This document shows, piece by piece, positions 51,408-60,583 of a DNA stretch of 64,000 bases (positions within the stretch are counted from its first letter, which is position 1; each line of letters opens with the position of its first letter). A program made the translations under genes and the position numbers. The notes under the pieces are model-generated. The model saw nothing but the letters and a program-made list of their open reading frames with translations, did not search any database and was not told the origin of the DNA. Origin of the DNA: Bacillota bacterium (lineage in GTDB: Bacteria > Bacillota_I > Bacilli_A > RF39 > UBA660). The stretch spans positions 682,001-746,000 of the forward strand of contig JAEWOE010000006.1 of assembly GCA_023460995.1 (NCBI GenBank), read 5' to 3'.

Positions 51408-52496
51408 ATGAAAAGAAAAGGGTTTACATTAATTGAACTGTTAGCGGTAATTCTAATATTAGGAATAATAGCTTTAATAGCAATACCAGCGGTAAACAAT
51501 ATAATTGAACAAAGTAAAAAAGGAGCATTTGAAACAACTGCAAATAATATTGTAAGTGTGATTGAAGATGCTTGCCAACTTCAAGAATTAAAAGGAGAAA
51601 CAATTACAACAACATACACATTTATAGATGGAGAAGTTTCGCCAAGTTTAAATGTAAAAGGTAATTTACCGACAAGTGGAACAGCTACGGTAGACAAAAG
51701 TTGTAATGTAACGCTTGGAGTAAGTAATGGAAAATATACAGCTACAAAAGACAATTTAACGGATTCAGTAATAGTTATCAATGGAAAATATGATACATAT
51801 GCAAATGGTGCAGGTGTTTATTTTAATCCAGAAACAGGTGAAAAATGTACAGCCGGTGAGGCAGTAAGCACAACTGGAACAAAAACAGGATGTATGAAAT
51901 GGTATGCATTTAATGATAGTGGCGATTTGACTAGTACGGTTGATTTAATATTAGATCACAATACAACTGCGTTAGTAGCATGGAATTCTACAGGAAGTAA
52001 CACTAATGGTCCAAGTGAGATACTTATACAACTTAAGAGTGACACAAGTTCGTGGTCAGGAGTTCCTAAAAGAACAGATAATTATAGTGTGAGTAATGAA
52101 ACTTCTATTTATACAATAAATTATAGCACATATAATGCTAGACTAATAAAGGCATCAGAGATTGCTAAAATAGCAGGAAATAGTAGTTTTGTTGAGACAT
52201 CAACACCATATACAAGTTGGTTTTATTTAGATAGTAATAATCAAACGCAAACAGCTACTGCTATCGGAACTAGTAATTATTCTTGGTTATTTGATTATAC
52301 GAATGATTGTACTATTTACGGATGCAATATAGCTGATGCTAGTAACTATGGTTATTGGACATCTACATCTATCGCTGGCAATACTAACTACGCTTGGCGC
52401 GTTAGTAGGGGCGGTGGCTTGCGCAACAATAGCGTAGAAATTACAGACAACAACGGTATTCGCCCAGTTATAACCATTTCAAAATCAAGCTTATAG
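51408..52496 (+). CDS. Pilin-like protein with variable C-terminus (copy 6), codon shift at the 3' end
   Basis: 362 residues. Leader MKRKG before FTLIELLAV; central TYTFIDGEVSPSLNVKG, VYFNPETGEKC and GCMKWYAFND...LILDHNTT closely match copy 4. The C-terminus is YGYWTSTSIAGNTNYAW, then RVSRGGGLRNNSVEITD, then NGIRPVITI. The last ~130 bases use CGC, GGC, TTG and GCG-containing codons that are rare elsewhere in the window, where Arg is nearly always AGA. This local shift recalls a variable region of a diversity-generating retroelement or a recombined segment. RBS AAGGAGTAAG. Confidence 0.82.
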   Translation: MKRKGFTLIELLAVILILGIIALIAIPAVNNIIEQSKKGAFETTANNIVSVIEDACQLQELKGETITTTYTFIDGEVSPSLNVKGNLPTSGTATVDKSCNVTLGVSNGKYTATKDNLTDSVIVINGKYDTYANGAGVYFNPETGEKCTAGEAVSTTGTKTGCMKWYAFNDSGDLTSTVDLILDHNTTALVAWNSTGSNTNGPSEILIQLKSDTSSWSGVPKRTDNYSVSNETSIYTINYSTYNARLIKASEIAKIAGNSSFVETSTPYTSWFYLDSNNQTQTATAIGTSNYSWLFDYTNDCTIYGCNIADASNYGYWTSTSIAGNTNYAWRVSRGGGLRNNSVEITDNNGIRPVITISKSSL

Positions 52497-52517
52497 AAAA
52501 CAAGTTATAATAAATTA

Positions 52518-52547
52518 AAAAATAGTTTGAAAAAACTATTTTTTTAA
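52518..52547 (+). terminator. Intrinsic terminator
   Basis: AAATAGTTT/AAACTATTT stem with T tail. Confidence 0.75.
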
Positions 52548-52643
52548 TAAAAAAGTGATTTTAATGTAGTAATAATTTATTTAAATATTTACAAGAACAA
52601 ATGTTTGTGATAAGATAAAAGTTAATTAGAAAGTAGGCGTAAT

Positions 52644-54812
52644 ATGTTTGCAAAAGTATTAGTAGAAATTAAAGCACAGAAAATAGATAAGACTTTTACA
52701 TATAGTATTCCAAATACTTTGATAGATAAAGTTAAAGTAGGTATAAGGGTTCTTGTACCTTTTGGCAGACAGATGCTTGAAGGGTTTGTTTTAGAAATAA
52801 GTAATAATGAAGAATTAGATTATGAAATAAAAGAAATTAAGGAAGTTATTGATGATGAACCGGTTATTAATAGTGAGATGTTAGAGCTAGGTAATTTTAT
52901 TAGTAAAAATACTTTTACTAATTTAATATGTGCTTATCAGACAATGCTTCCAAGTGCCTTAAAGGCTAAAAATGGTCTTGTTGTTAATAAAAAGTTTGTA
53001 GCCTTTTTAGAACTTATAGATAGTAATTTTGAAGGAAAAACAATTGCTGCAAGAAATGTATTAAAACTATTTGAAGATAGGAATAAAGTATTGAAAAGTG
53101 AAGCAACAAAGGTATCCGTTAGTGCTGTTAAAACATTAATAGAAAAGGGTATATTAAAAGAAATAGAAGAAGAAATATATCGTATTAATGATGATAGTTG
53201 TATTGAAAATTGCAATATCACTTTAAATGAAGAACAAAATAATGCTTTTAATACGTTAAAAAGTAGTTTAGATAAATATGAAGCCTTTTTACTTCATGGT
53301 GTAACAGGTTCAGGTAAAACAGAAGTATATATGCATATTATTGATGAAGTATTAAATAGTGGTAAAGAAGCAATAGTATTGGTTCCTGAAATTAGTTTGA
53401 CTCCGCAACTAGTTAATACTTTTAAAAAAAGATTTGGTAGTAAAATTGCTATATTACATAGTAGACTTAGTAACGGTGAAAAATATGACGAATGGCGAAA
53501 AATAGAGCGAAAGGAAGTAACTATCGCGATAGGAGCAAGAAGTGCAATATTTGCCCCATTTACTAATCTAGGAATTATAATAATAGATGAAGAACACACT
53601 ACTACTTATAAACAAGAAAATAATCCTAGATATAACGCTATTGATATAGCTTTATGGCGTGCTAAAAAATATAATTGTCCTGTTTTATTAGGAAGTGCTA
53701 CACCTTCAATAGAAAGTTATTCTAGGGCATTATCAGGTATATATACACTACTTACTATGAAAGAAAGAGTTAATAAAAATCTTCCTAAAGTAGAACTTGT
53801 TAATATGAGGGAAGAAATAAGAAAAGGAAATAAAGTAATTAGTGAAGTATTATATAATTATATTAAGGATAGATTAAATAAAAAAGAACAAATAATTCTT
53901 TTATTAAACAGAAGAGGTTTCTCAACTGTTATTTCATGCCATGATTGTGGTTATACATATAAATGTCCTAACTGTGATATACCATTGACATACCACAAAG
54001 GTATTAATAAGATGAAATGCCATTATTGTGATATGCAGTATGATTTATTAGATGTTTGCCCAGAGTGTAAGAGTAAAAACATCAATCAATTTGGTATGGG
54101 TACCGAAAAACTTGAACAAGAAATATTGAAAATCTTTCCAGAAATAAGAACTGTAAGAATGGATGTTGATACCACTTCTTTAAAAGGAAGTCATGAAAGA
54201 ATTATAAATGATTTTAGTAGTGGTATGTATGATATTTTAATTGGTACTCAAATGATATCTAAAGGTCTTGATTTTGCTAATGTAACATTAGTAGGAGTAG
54301 TAAATGGTGATGCTTCGTTAAATATACCGGATTTTAGAAATGCTGAAAGAACTTTCCAGTTATTAAACCAAGTAGCTGGTCGTGCTGGAAGGGCAGAAAA
54401 AAAAGGTAATGTCATAATTCAAGGCTTTAATATAGATCACTACAGTATAGTAATGGCAAGTAAACATGATTATTTAGGGTTCTATAATGAAGAAGTAAGA
54501 ATAAGAAAGATATTAAAATATCCACCATTTTGTAATTTAGCTTTTATTAAAATAAGTTCTCCTGATATTACTTTAGCAGGAGCTGAATCTAATAAAATGA
54601 TTAGATTTTTAAAAGATAAGTTAAAGGATACAGTAATATTAGGTCCTAGTATGGCTAGTATTCCTAAATTAAATAATATATATAATATGCAAATTATTAT
54701 TAAATATAAGACTTTAAAAGATATTTATAGAGAGTTAGATTATTTAGTTAATCACTATAAAAATGTTAATAAGATAACTGTTCAAATTGATATAAATCCT
54801 CTTAGAATGTAG
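52644..54812 (+). CDS. priA: Primosomal protein N' (replication restart helicase)
   Basis: 722 residues. N-terminal 3'-DNA-binding domain (FTYSIPNTL, VRVLVPFGRQMLEGFV-like region), helicase core with LLHGVTGSGKTEVYM (Walker A) and IIIIDEEHTTTYKQE, then paired zinc sites CHDCGYTYKCPNC and CHYCDMQY...CPECKS inserted in the helicase, and GTQMISKGLDF. It reloads the replicative helicase at stalled forks. Followed after 42 bases by fmt, a common Firmicute order. ATG follows TAGGCG, a weak ribosome site. Confidence 0.95.
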   Translation: MFAKVLVEIKAQKIDKTFTYSIPNTLIDKVKVGIRVLVPFGRQMLEGFVLEISNNEELDYEIKEIKEVIDDEPVINSEMLELGNFISKNTFTNLICAYQTMLPSALKAKNGLVVNKKFVAFLELIDSNFEGKTIAARNVLKLFEDRNKVLKSEATKVSVSAVKTLIEKGILKEIEEEIYRINDDSCIENCNITLNEEQNNAFNTLKSSLDKYEAFLLHGVTGSGKTEVYMHIIDEVLNSGKEAIVLVPEISLTPQLVNTFKKRFGSKIAILHSRLSNGEKYDEWRKIERKEVTIAIGARSAIFAPFTNLGIIIIDEEHTTTYKQENNPRYNAIDIALWRAKKYNCPVLLGSATPSIESYSRALSGIYTLLTMKERVNKNLPKVELVNMREEIRKGNKVISEVLYNYIKDRLNKKEQIILLLNRRGFSTVISCHDCGYTYKCPNCDIPLTYHKGINKMKCHYCDMQYDLLDVCPECKSKNINQFGMGTEKLEQEILKIFPEIRTVRMDVDTTSLKGSHERIINDFSSGMYDILIGTQMISKGLDFANVTLVGVVNGDASLNIPDFRNAERTFQLLNQVAGRAGRAEKKGNVIIQGFNIDHYSIVMASKHDYLGFYNEEVRIRKILKYPPFCNLAFIKISSPDITLAGAESNKMIRFLKDKLKDTVILGPSMASIPKLNNIYNMQIIIKYKTLKDIYRELDYLVNHYKNVNKITVQIDINPLRM

Positions 54813-54854
54813 TTATTTAATGATTTTTATGGTAAAATTATGTTAGGTGATAAT

Positions 54855-55826
54855 ATGAATTCAGAAGAAATTAATTTAAAAGATTTGAATGTTGAGAAAG
54901 ATTTAAAAATAGTTTATATGGGCACACCAGAATTTAGTGCCACAGTATTAGAAGGTTTACTTGCTAATTATAAAGTACGTGCTGTTGTATCACAGCCAGA
55001 TAGACCGATAGGTAGAAATGGTGAAGTTAAGCCTACTGCTGTTAAACAAGTAGCTATGGATCATACTATTTTAGTTATTCAACCAGAAAAGCTAAAAGAA
55101 CAATATGCAGATGTTATAGCTTTTGCGCCAGATTTAATAATTACTTGTGCTTATGGACAAATGATACCAGATGAGTTATTATTTTTTCCTAGATTAGGTT
55201 GTATAAATGTTCATGCATCATTACTTCCTAAACTAAGAGGAGGGGCACCAATTCATAGAGCAATTATTGAAGGACATAGTAAAACTGGTGTAACTATAAT
55301 GTATATGGTTAGTAAGATGGATGCTGGTGATATTATAAGTCAAAAAGAGATTGAAATTGCTCACGAAGATACTGCCGAATCACTTCATCAAAAACTTGCT
55401 ATTTTAGGCAGAGACTTATTAGTAGAAACTTTACCAAGTATTATAAGTAAAACTAATACAAGAATAAAACAAGATGAAGCAAAAGTAACTTATGGTTTTA
55501 ATATAAAAAGAGAAGATGAACGTTTAGATTTCACTAAAACAAAAAGAGAAGTTTATAACAAGGTAAGAGGTTTATATTCTTGGCCAGGAAGTTATGCTAT
55601 GCTTGATGGAAAAGTGCTGAAAGTATGGAAATGCCGCGAAACAGATAATGTTTTCACAGGATCTTTAAATGGCAAAATAACAGCGATATATGAAGATGGT
55701 TTTGGTGTTAAAACTTCTAATGGAGAAGTAGTATTAACAGAAGTACAAATGGAAGGCAAAACAAGAGTTACAGGAGGAGAATTTGTACGAGGATATCAAA
55801 ACTTAGTTGGAAAGATATTGGAGTAG
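54855..55826 (+). CDS. fmt: Methionyl-tRNA formyltransferase
   Basis: 323 residues. An extra ~20-residue N-terminus precedes IVYMGTPEFSATVLEG. The formyl-transfer core has CINVHASLLPKLRGGAPIHRA in two parts (NVHASLLPKLRGG and APIHRA; catalytic Asn-His region) and TIMYMVSKMDAGDI, and the C-terminal domain has YNKVRGLYSWPGSYA. It formylates initiator Met-tRNA. Start at 54855 follows AGGTGATAAT; the in-frame ATG at 54840 precedes that site. Confidence 0.95.
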   Translation: MNSEEINLKDLNVEKDLKIVYMGTPEFSATVLEGLLANYKVRAVVSQPDRPIGRNGEVKPTAVKQVAMDHTILVIQPEKLKEQYADVIAFAPDLIITCAYGQMIPDELLFFPRLGCINVHASLLPKLRGGAPIHRAIIEGHSKTGVTIMYMVSKMDAGDIISQKEIEIAHEDTAESLHQKLAILGRDLLVETLPSIISKTNTRIKQDEAKVTYGFNIKREDERLDFTKTKREVYNKVRGLYSWPGSYAMLDGKVLKVWKCRETDNVFTGSLNGKITAIYEDGFGVKTSNGEVVLTEVQMEGKTRVTGGEFVRGYQNLVGKILE

Positions 55827-55834
55827 TGAGATAG

Positions 55835-56503
55835 ATGAAGGTAAAATTTAATGAATTTATCGAAACCTTTAAGAAAATTTGGGCAGATGAGAGAGGAAAA
55901 GCACTAATTAAATTAGGTTTATATATGCTATTTGCTGTTTTTGCTGTAATAACAGCTGGAGCAACATATAGAATTAATAATCAAAATAATGAAAATAATA
56001 AACCTGTTAATGCAATGGAAAAATATATTAATTTAAAAAATTTTTCTGGAGATTATATAATAGGTGATAATAAATATTCTTTTACATCAGCAACTAAGCA
56101 GATAATAAAAGTAGGAACTTTTTCATATTTTGTGGAAGACGGAAAATTAGTTAATGCTGTTGATCCAACTTTAGAATCACCAGTATTTGAATTTAAGTTT
56201 TGGTATTTAACACCAACATTTATTTCTGATTTAATAGATAATGGTGAAAAGTCATATACTACAACATTTTCGGATGAAAGTATTGAAAGTGCTTATTTAA
56301 TACCATTAAAGTATTTTACAAGAAATTATACAGGTACAATACTTCCAATAGAAAATGATTCGATATTTAATAATAAAAATGTTGAAATTATTACAACTGA
56401 AAAAGATAAAGAAATTGTAAAAGTAAAGATTAATCTAAGTACTTATTATACTTTAATAGATAGTCAGGTTACTAATTACAATGTAGAAATAGATTATAAG
56501 TAG
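55835..56503 (+). CDS. Membrane-anchored hypothetical protein
   Basis: 222 residues. A short cytoplasmic N-terminus is followed by one membrane helix (LIKLGLYMLFAVFAVITAGA, residues ~25-45) and ~170 external residues rich in Tyr, Thr and Asn. No family recognised. It follows fmt by 8 bases and precedes a second small membrane gene and ruvA, so it is part of a long housekeeping transcript. A cell-surface or periplasm-like role is possible but unproven. Confidence 0.6.
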   Translation: MKVKFNEFIETFKKIWADERGKALIKLGLYMLFAVFAVITAGATYRINNQNNENNKPVNAMEKYINLKNFSGDYIIGDNKYSFTSATKQIIKVGTFSYFVEDGKLVNAVDPTLESPVFEFKFWYLTPTFISDLIDNGEKSYTTTFSDESIESAYLIPLKYFTRNYTGTILPIENDSIFNNKNVEIITTEKDKEIVKVKINLSTYYTLIDSQVTNYNVEIDYK

Positions 56504-56520
56504 AATAAGGATGGTTTAGT

Positions 56521-56823
56521 ATGGATTTAGTGATTTTATTAGTATTAATGGGATTAGTTATATTTTTCTTTAAGAGATTTAGCAATGTTATATATTTTAT
56601 AGCTATAGCGGATATCTTACTTAGAATAGTAACTTTTGTAAAAGAACAACTTGCTACTGGAGAAATATTAGCTTTTATGAATAAATATATTCCAGCTAAT
56701 ATTCCAGCTATAATTGGTAATTATTCAAGTGGGCTTTTATATAATATATTGGTGTGGTTATATGTTGTTGCTTTCGTTATATTCGAGTTTTATATTTTAA
56801 GAATTTTCTTTAGAAAGAAATAA
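56521..56823 (+). CDS. Small multi-pass membrane protein
   Basis: 100 residues with about three membrane helices (LVILLVLMGLVIFFF, VIYFIAIADILLRIV, ILVWLYVVAFVIFEFYIL). No conserved motif. It is separated from ruvA by one base, so the two are almost certainly co-translated. Unknown function; a link with ruvA is positional only. Confidence 0.6.
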   Translation: MDLVILLVLMGLVIFFFKRFSNVIYFIAIADILLRIVTFVKEQLATGEILAFMNKYIPANIPAIIGNYSSGLLYNILVWLYVVAFVIFEFYILRIFFRKK

Positions 56824-56824
56824 G

Positions 56825-57382
56825 ATGTATACATATTTAAAAGGTAAAGTTACAGAAATAGAAAGCAATCACATAACACTTGAAGTTGGATCAGTTGGAT
56901 ATTTAATACATACAGCTAATCCATATCAATTTGAAATAGATAGTGAATATAAAATATATATTTACCAGTTAGTAAAAGAAGATGAACTTAGTCTTTATGG
57001 TTTTAAATCAGTGGAAGAAAAGGAACTATTTTTAAAACTAATTAGTGTAAAAGGACTAGGTTGTAAAATGGCACTTCCTATGCTTGCAACAGGTTCTAGT
57101 GCAGGTATAATTGATGCAATTGAAAGAGAAAATATTTTATATTTAAAGAAATTCCCTAAAATAGGTGATAAAGTCGCAAGACAAATAATACTAGATTTGA
57201 AGGGTAAATTAGTTAATTCCCAAACAGGAACTAATAATACAGTAGAGTTAGATGAACTTGTAGAAGTATTAAAAGGTTTAGGATATAAAAGTCCTGATAT
57301 CAAAAGAGTTCTACCTAATATAGATAAGAGTAAAACAATAGAAGAGCAAATAAAAGAGGCTTTAAAACTTTTATTAAAGTAG
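56825..57382 (+). CDS. ruvA: Holliday junction DNA helicase RuvA
   Basis: 185 residues, slightly short for RuvA. N-terminal OB fold (LKGKVTEIESNHITLEVG in part: YLKGKVTEIE, VGYLIHTANP), helix-hairpin-helix motifs KGLGCKMALPML and KIGDKVARQIILDLKGK, and a short C-terminal UBA-like domain (EVLKGLGYKSPDIKRVL) that contacts RuvB. It binds Holliday junctions and guides RuvB. A small gene of unknown role separates it from ruvB. Start follows the previous stop by one base. Confidence 0.92.
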   Translation: MYTYLKGKVTEIESNHITLEVGSVGYLIHTANPYQFEIDSEYKIYIYQLVKEDELSLYGFKSVEEKELFLKLISVKGLGCKMALPMLATGSSAGIIDAIERENILYLKKFPKIGDKVARQIILDLKGKLVNSQTGTNNTVELDELVEVLKGLGYKSPDIKRVLPNIDKSKTIEEQIKEALKLLLK

Positions 57383-57391
57383 GAGAAGATT

Positions 57392-57823
57392 ATGGAAAAT
57401 AGAATGATAAGAAATTATATACATAAACTAACTATAAATTTAGATGTAGCATATTTCTTATCAAAAAATGGAGTATTTGAGGTTCATGAGGGTAATCCAA
57501 ATATTTATTACCAGTTTGAAACATCATTTAAAGATCGAAAATTTTTATATTGTTCTGATGGCGGAACATATAAAAAAGAAACACATAATATGAGTGGACT
57601 ACATGAAGATTATTTAAATGCTAAATATTATAATATAGCTAAATTTGAAAATGCCAAGTGGGTTCTTATTAAGTCTTATGAAGATAGAGCGATAATTAAA
57701 ATAGATGTCTATGGTAGTATAAGTGATTTATTTCCAACCAAGCCCAGTATAGAAGAATTAGAATATGTAATAGGTGAAAAAATACCCAAAAGAAAACTAA
57801 ATATTTTAAAATTAACGAGGTGA
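57392..57823 (+). CDS. Hypothetical protein between ruvA and ruvB
   Basis: 143 residues without a membrane segment. The N-terminal ~90 residues hold Tyr/Phe-rich short strands (NIYYQFETSFKDRKFLYCSD in part: IYYQFETSF and KFLYCSDGGTYKK). The C-terminus is basic. It is not a known Ruv protein and I recognise no family. Its insertion between ruvA and ruvB (10 and 4 base gaps) keeps all three in one transcript. RBS AGGAGAAG. Confidence 0.55.
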   Translation: MENRMIRNYIHKLTINLDVAYFLSKNGVFEVHEGNPNIYYQFETSFKDRKFLYCSDGGTYKKETHNMSGLHEDYLNAKYYNIAKFENAKWVLIKSYEDRAIIKIDVYGSISDLFPTKPSIEELEYVIGEKIPKRKLNILKLTR

Positions 57824-57827
57824 TTAA

Positions 57828-58832
57828 GTGGAAAAAAGAATTGTTAGCGAAGAAAAACAAGAAGATGATAAATTTGAAGGTAACATAAGACCAGAACATC
57901 TTGAAGAATATATTGGCCAGTGTGAGGTTAAAGAAAACCTAGGGATTTTTATAAAAGCCGCTAAAATGCGTGATGAACCTCTTGATCATGTTTTATTATA
58001 TGGTCCTCCAGGGCTAGGTAAAACAACATTAGCGCATATAATAGCTAATGAATTAGAGAGTAATATTAAACTTGCTAGTGGTCCAGCTATTGAAAAAAGT
58101 GGGGATTTAGCGGCAGTACTTTCTGCCCTTGAACCAGGCGATGTATTATTTATTGATGAAATTCATCGCATACCTAGATTTATTGAAGAAATACTCTATT
58201 CAGCAATGGAAGATTTTACTTTAAATATAATTATTGGTAGTGAATCTTCTAGTAGGAATATAAAAATAGATTTGCCACCATTCACATTAGTTGGTGCTAC
58301 TACTAGAGCGGGGGATCTTACAGGACCACTTCGCGATAGATTTGGAATAATTTCAAAATTAAACTATTATACAATTGAAGAACTTACGACAATTGTTAAA
58401 AGAACAAGTAGAGTTCTTAATTGTCCAGTTGATGATGAAGCAGCAGTAGAACTTGCTAGAAGAAGCAGAGGAACACCTAGAATAGCCAATCGTTTATTTA
58501 AACGCGTTAGAGACTATGCACTTGTCATGGGAAGTGGTATAATAGACTTAGAAATAGCGCAAACTGCCCTTGATAAACTAAAGGTTGATTCCTTTGGTTT
58601 AGATGAAACTGACTATAATTTGCTAAAAGCAATTATTGAAAAGTTTAATGGCGGACCAGTTGGTATTGATGCTATTGCGTCTTCAATTGGTGAAGAACAA
58701 ACAACAATTGAAGATGTATATGAACCATATTTATTACAAAATGGTTTTCTTAAAAGAACAAATCGTGGTAGAATGGTTACAGAAAAAGCTTATAAGCATT
58801 TGAAAATGAATAGACAAGAGTCTATGTTTTAG
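57828..58832 (+). CDS. ruvB: Holliday junction DNA helicase RuvB
   Basis: 334 residues. RPEHLEEYIGQ, Walker A GPPGLGKTTLAHIIANE, Walker B LFIDEIHRI, sensor 1 VGATTRAGDL, the Arg-finger region GPLRDRFG, and the C-terminal winged helix (EPYLLQNGFLKRTNRGRMVT in part: YLLQNGFLKR, GRMVT). The hexamer pumps DNA through RuvA-bound junctions. Start follows GAGGTGATTA. Confidence 0.97.
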   Translation: MEKRIVSEEKQEDDKFEGNIRPEHLEEYIGQCEVKENLGIFIKAAKMRDEPLDHVLLYGPPGLGKTTLAHIIANELESNIKLASGPAIEKSGDLAAVLSALEPGDVLFIDEIHRIPRFIEEILYSAMEDFTLNIIIGSESSSRNIKIDLPPFTLVGATTRAGDLTGPLRDRFGIISKLNYYTIEELTTIVKRTSRVLNCPVDDEAAVELARRSRGTPRIANRLFKRVRDYALVMGSGIIDLEIAQTALDKLKVDSFGLDETDYNLLKAIIEKFNGGPVGIDAIASSIGEEQTTIEDVYEPYLLQNGFLKRTNRGRMVTEKAYKHLKMNRQESMF

Positions 58833-58840
58833 GAGGTTTT

Positions 58841-59467
58841 ATGGAAAAGATATTTAACTTAGAAGACAAAGATTTTAATGTGAGAGATGTTTTATATGAT
58901 CGTTTGAAAAAACAACGTTCAGAAGATTTAGCGTTTGTAGAGCAAAAATATGCAGGCGGTGAACTTGAAGAAAAAATAGATCAAGTTGAACGCGACTTTG
59001 ATTTAAATTTAGAAAAACTTGACTTTATTGCTGAATTAGCAGGACGCGATGAAGCAGTTCAAAGAAAATTTATGGAAATGGCATTATATATTGATGATAT
59101 GGATATAAATAAAGGTAATAGCCTTGATGCCATATTAACTTTTGGTGCTGTAATAAGTAAAGTTCCAACTCATGTTGAACTTCTTGATAATGAAAGTGCT
59201 TTTCTTTTAACAACAGCAATGACATGTTTGCCACTAAGTGATTATGAAGCACATGGTGCAGTTGTATCTAATCCTGCCGTACTTGAAAGTGTTAAGGCAA
59301 AATCTGATGATATGAAAGATAGAAGAAATATGATTTATGATATGTTTGACTATTGTGATGATTTCGCATATGAGAATATGACACAAGAAGAGTATAAAGC
59401 AGTTATTAAAGATTGTTTAAATATCGTTAATGGCTATGAAGTAAAGACTCCAAATAAAACAATGTAA
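58841..59467 (+). CDS. Hypothetical protein after ruvB
   Basis: 208 residues, acidic and helical, no signal peptide or membrane segment. The first ~70 residues (FVEQKYAGGELEEKIDQVE in part) suggest a coiled coil; the rest is alpha-helical with AHGAVVSNPAVLESVKAK. No family recognised. It follows ruvB by 8 bases (AGGAGG) and ends at a terminator, so it belongs to the ruv transcript. Confidence 0.6.
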   Translation: MEKIFNLEDKDFNVRDVLYDRLKKQRSEDLAFVEQKYAGGELEEKIDQVERDFDLNLEKLDFIAELAGRDEAVQRKFMEMALYIDDMDINKGNSLDAILTFGAVISKVPTHVELLDNESAFLLTTAMTCLPLSDYEAHGAVVSNPAVLESVKAKSDDMKDRRNMIYDMFDYCDDFAYENMTQEEYKAVIKDCLNIVNGYEVKTPNKTM

Positions 59468-59489
59468 CAATCCGTAAGGGTTGTTTTTT
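59466..59489 (+). terminator. Intrinsic terminator
   Basis: AACAATCC/GGGTTGTT stem with GTAA tetraloop and T tail, ending the ruv transcript. Confidence 0.8.
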
Positions 59490-59557
59490 ATTAATTAATA
59501 AGTTTAAAATACTATTTATATGATATAATATAACGTGTTAAAGAGGTGTATATATTT

Positions 59558-60583
59558 ATGAAAACAGAAGATTTTGATTATTATTTACCAGAAGATTTAA
59601 TCGCGCAAACACCGCTTAAAAAAAGAGATACTTCAAGAATGCTTGTGGTTGATAAAAATACTGGTGATATAGAACATAAACATTTTAATAATATAACTAG
59701 TTACTTACATGAAGGTGATGTTTTAGTACTTAATGATACTAAAGTTATTCCAGCAAGATTACTTGGTGTTAAAGAAGAAACAAGTGCAGTAATAGAAATA
59801 TTAATGTTAAAAGAAAAAGAAAATAATGTATGGGAGTGTTTATCTAAACCTGCTAAAAGAATAAAAATTGGAACTATTGTAGATTTTGGTGAAGGTAAAC
59901 TTAAAGCTGAGTGTATTGGACTTGGTGAAGAAGGTATTAGAATATTTAAATTTATCTTTAGTGGTATATTTTATGAAATACTTGATAGCTTAGGTGAAAT
60001 GCCACTTCCACCATATATTCATAAAAAACTAGAAGATAAAGATAGATATCAAACTGTGTATGCTAAAAATATTGGTAGTGCAGCTGCTCCTACTGCTGGG
60101 TTACATTTTACTTTAGATCTTTTAGAAGAGATAAAGACAAAAGGAGTAAAGGTTGAGTATGTTACTCTTCATGTTGGACTAGGTACTTTTAGACCAGTTA
60201 GTGCTGAAAATATTAATGAACATAAAATGCATTCAGAGTATTACACTATGAGTAAAGAAACTGCTGAAGTTTTAAATAAAGCTAAAAAAGAAGGTAATAG
60301 AATCATTAGTGTTGGAACAACATCAACAAGAACTCTTGAAACTATAATGAACTTATATGGCATTTTTAAAGAGTGTAGTGGCTGGACTGATATTTTTATA
60401 TTTCCAGGCTATCAATTTAAAGGTGTAGACTGCTTAATAACAAATTTCCACTTACCAAAGTCAACACTTGTGATGTTAGTAAGTGCACTTGCAGGGAGGG
60501 AACATATACTAAACGCATATAAAGTAGCAGTAGAAGAAAAATACCGTTTCTTTTCGTTTGGAGATTGTATGTTTATAAAATAA
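59558..60583 (+). CDS. queA: S-adenosylmethionine:tRNA ribosyltransferase-isomerase
   Basis: 341 residues. FDYYLPEDLIAQTP, LNDTKVIPARLLG, GSAAAPTAGLHFT, HVGLGTFRPV and ITNFHLPKSTL are QueA signatures. It moves the ribosyl part of S-adenosylmethionine onto preQ1 in tRNA, forming epoxyqueuosine. Start at 59558 is the ATG after AGAGGTGTATA; a GTG at 59546 lies inside that ribosome site. The stop overlaps the start of the next gene (TAATG). No tgt gene is in the window. Confidence 0.95.
   Translation: MKTEDFDYYLPEDLIAQTPLKKRDTSRMLVVDKNTGDIEHKHFNNITSYLHEGDVLVLNDTKVIPARLLGVKEETSAVIEILMLKEKENNVWECLSKPAKRIKIGTIVDFGEGKLKAECIGLGEEGIRIFKFIFSGIFYEILDSLGEMPLPPYIHKKLEDKDRYQTVYAKNIGSAAAPTAGLHFTLDLLEEIKTKGVKVEYVTLHVGLGTFRPVSAENINEHKMHSEYYTMSKETAEVLNKAKKEGNRIISVGTTSTRTLETIMNLYGIFKECSGWTDIFIFPGYQFKGVDCLITNFHLPKSTLVMLVSALAGREHILNAYKVAVEEKYRFFSFGDCMFIK

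Noticed and set aside
36213..52496. A complete diversity-generating retroelement inside the window
   Set aside because: No reverse transcriptase, accessory Avd protein or template repeat is encoded between or around the pilin-like genes; only target-like genes are seen.
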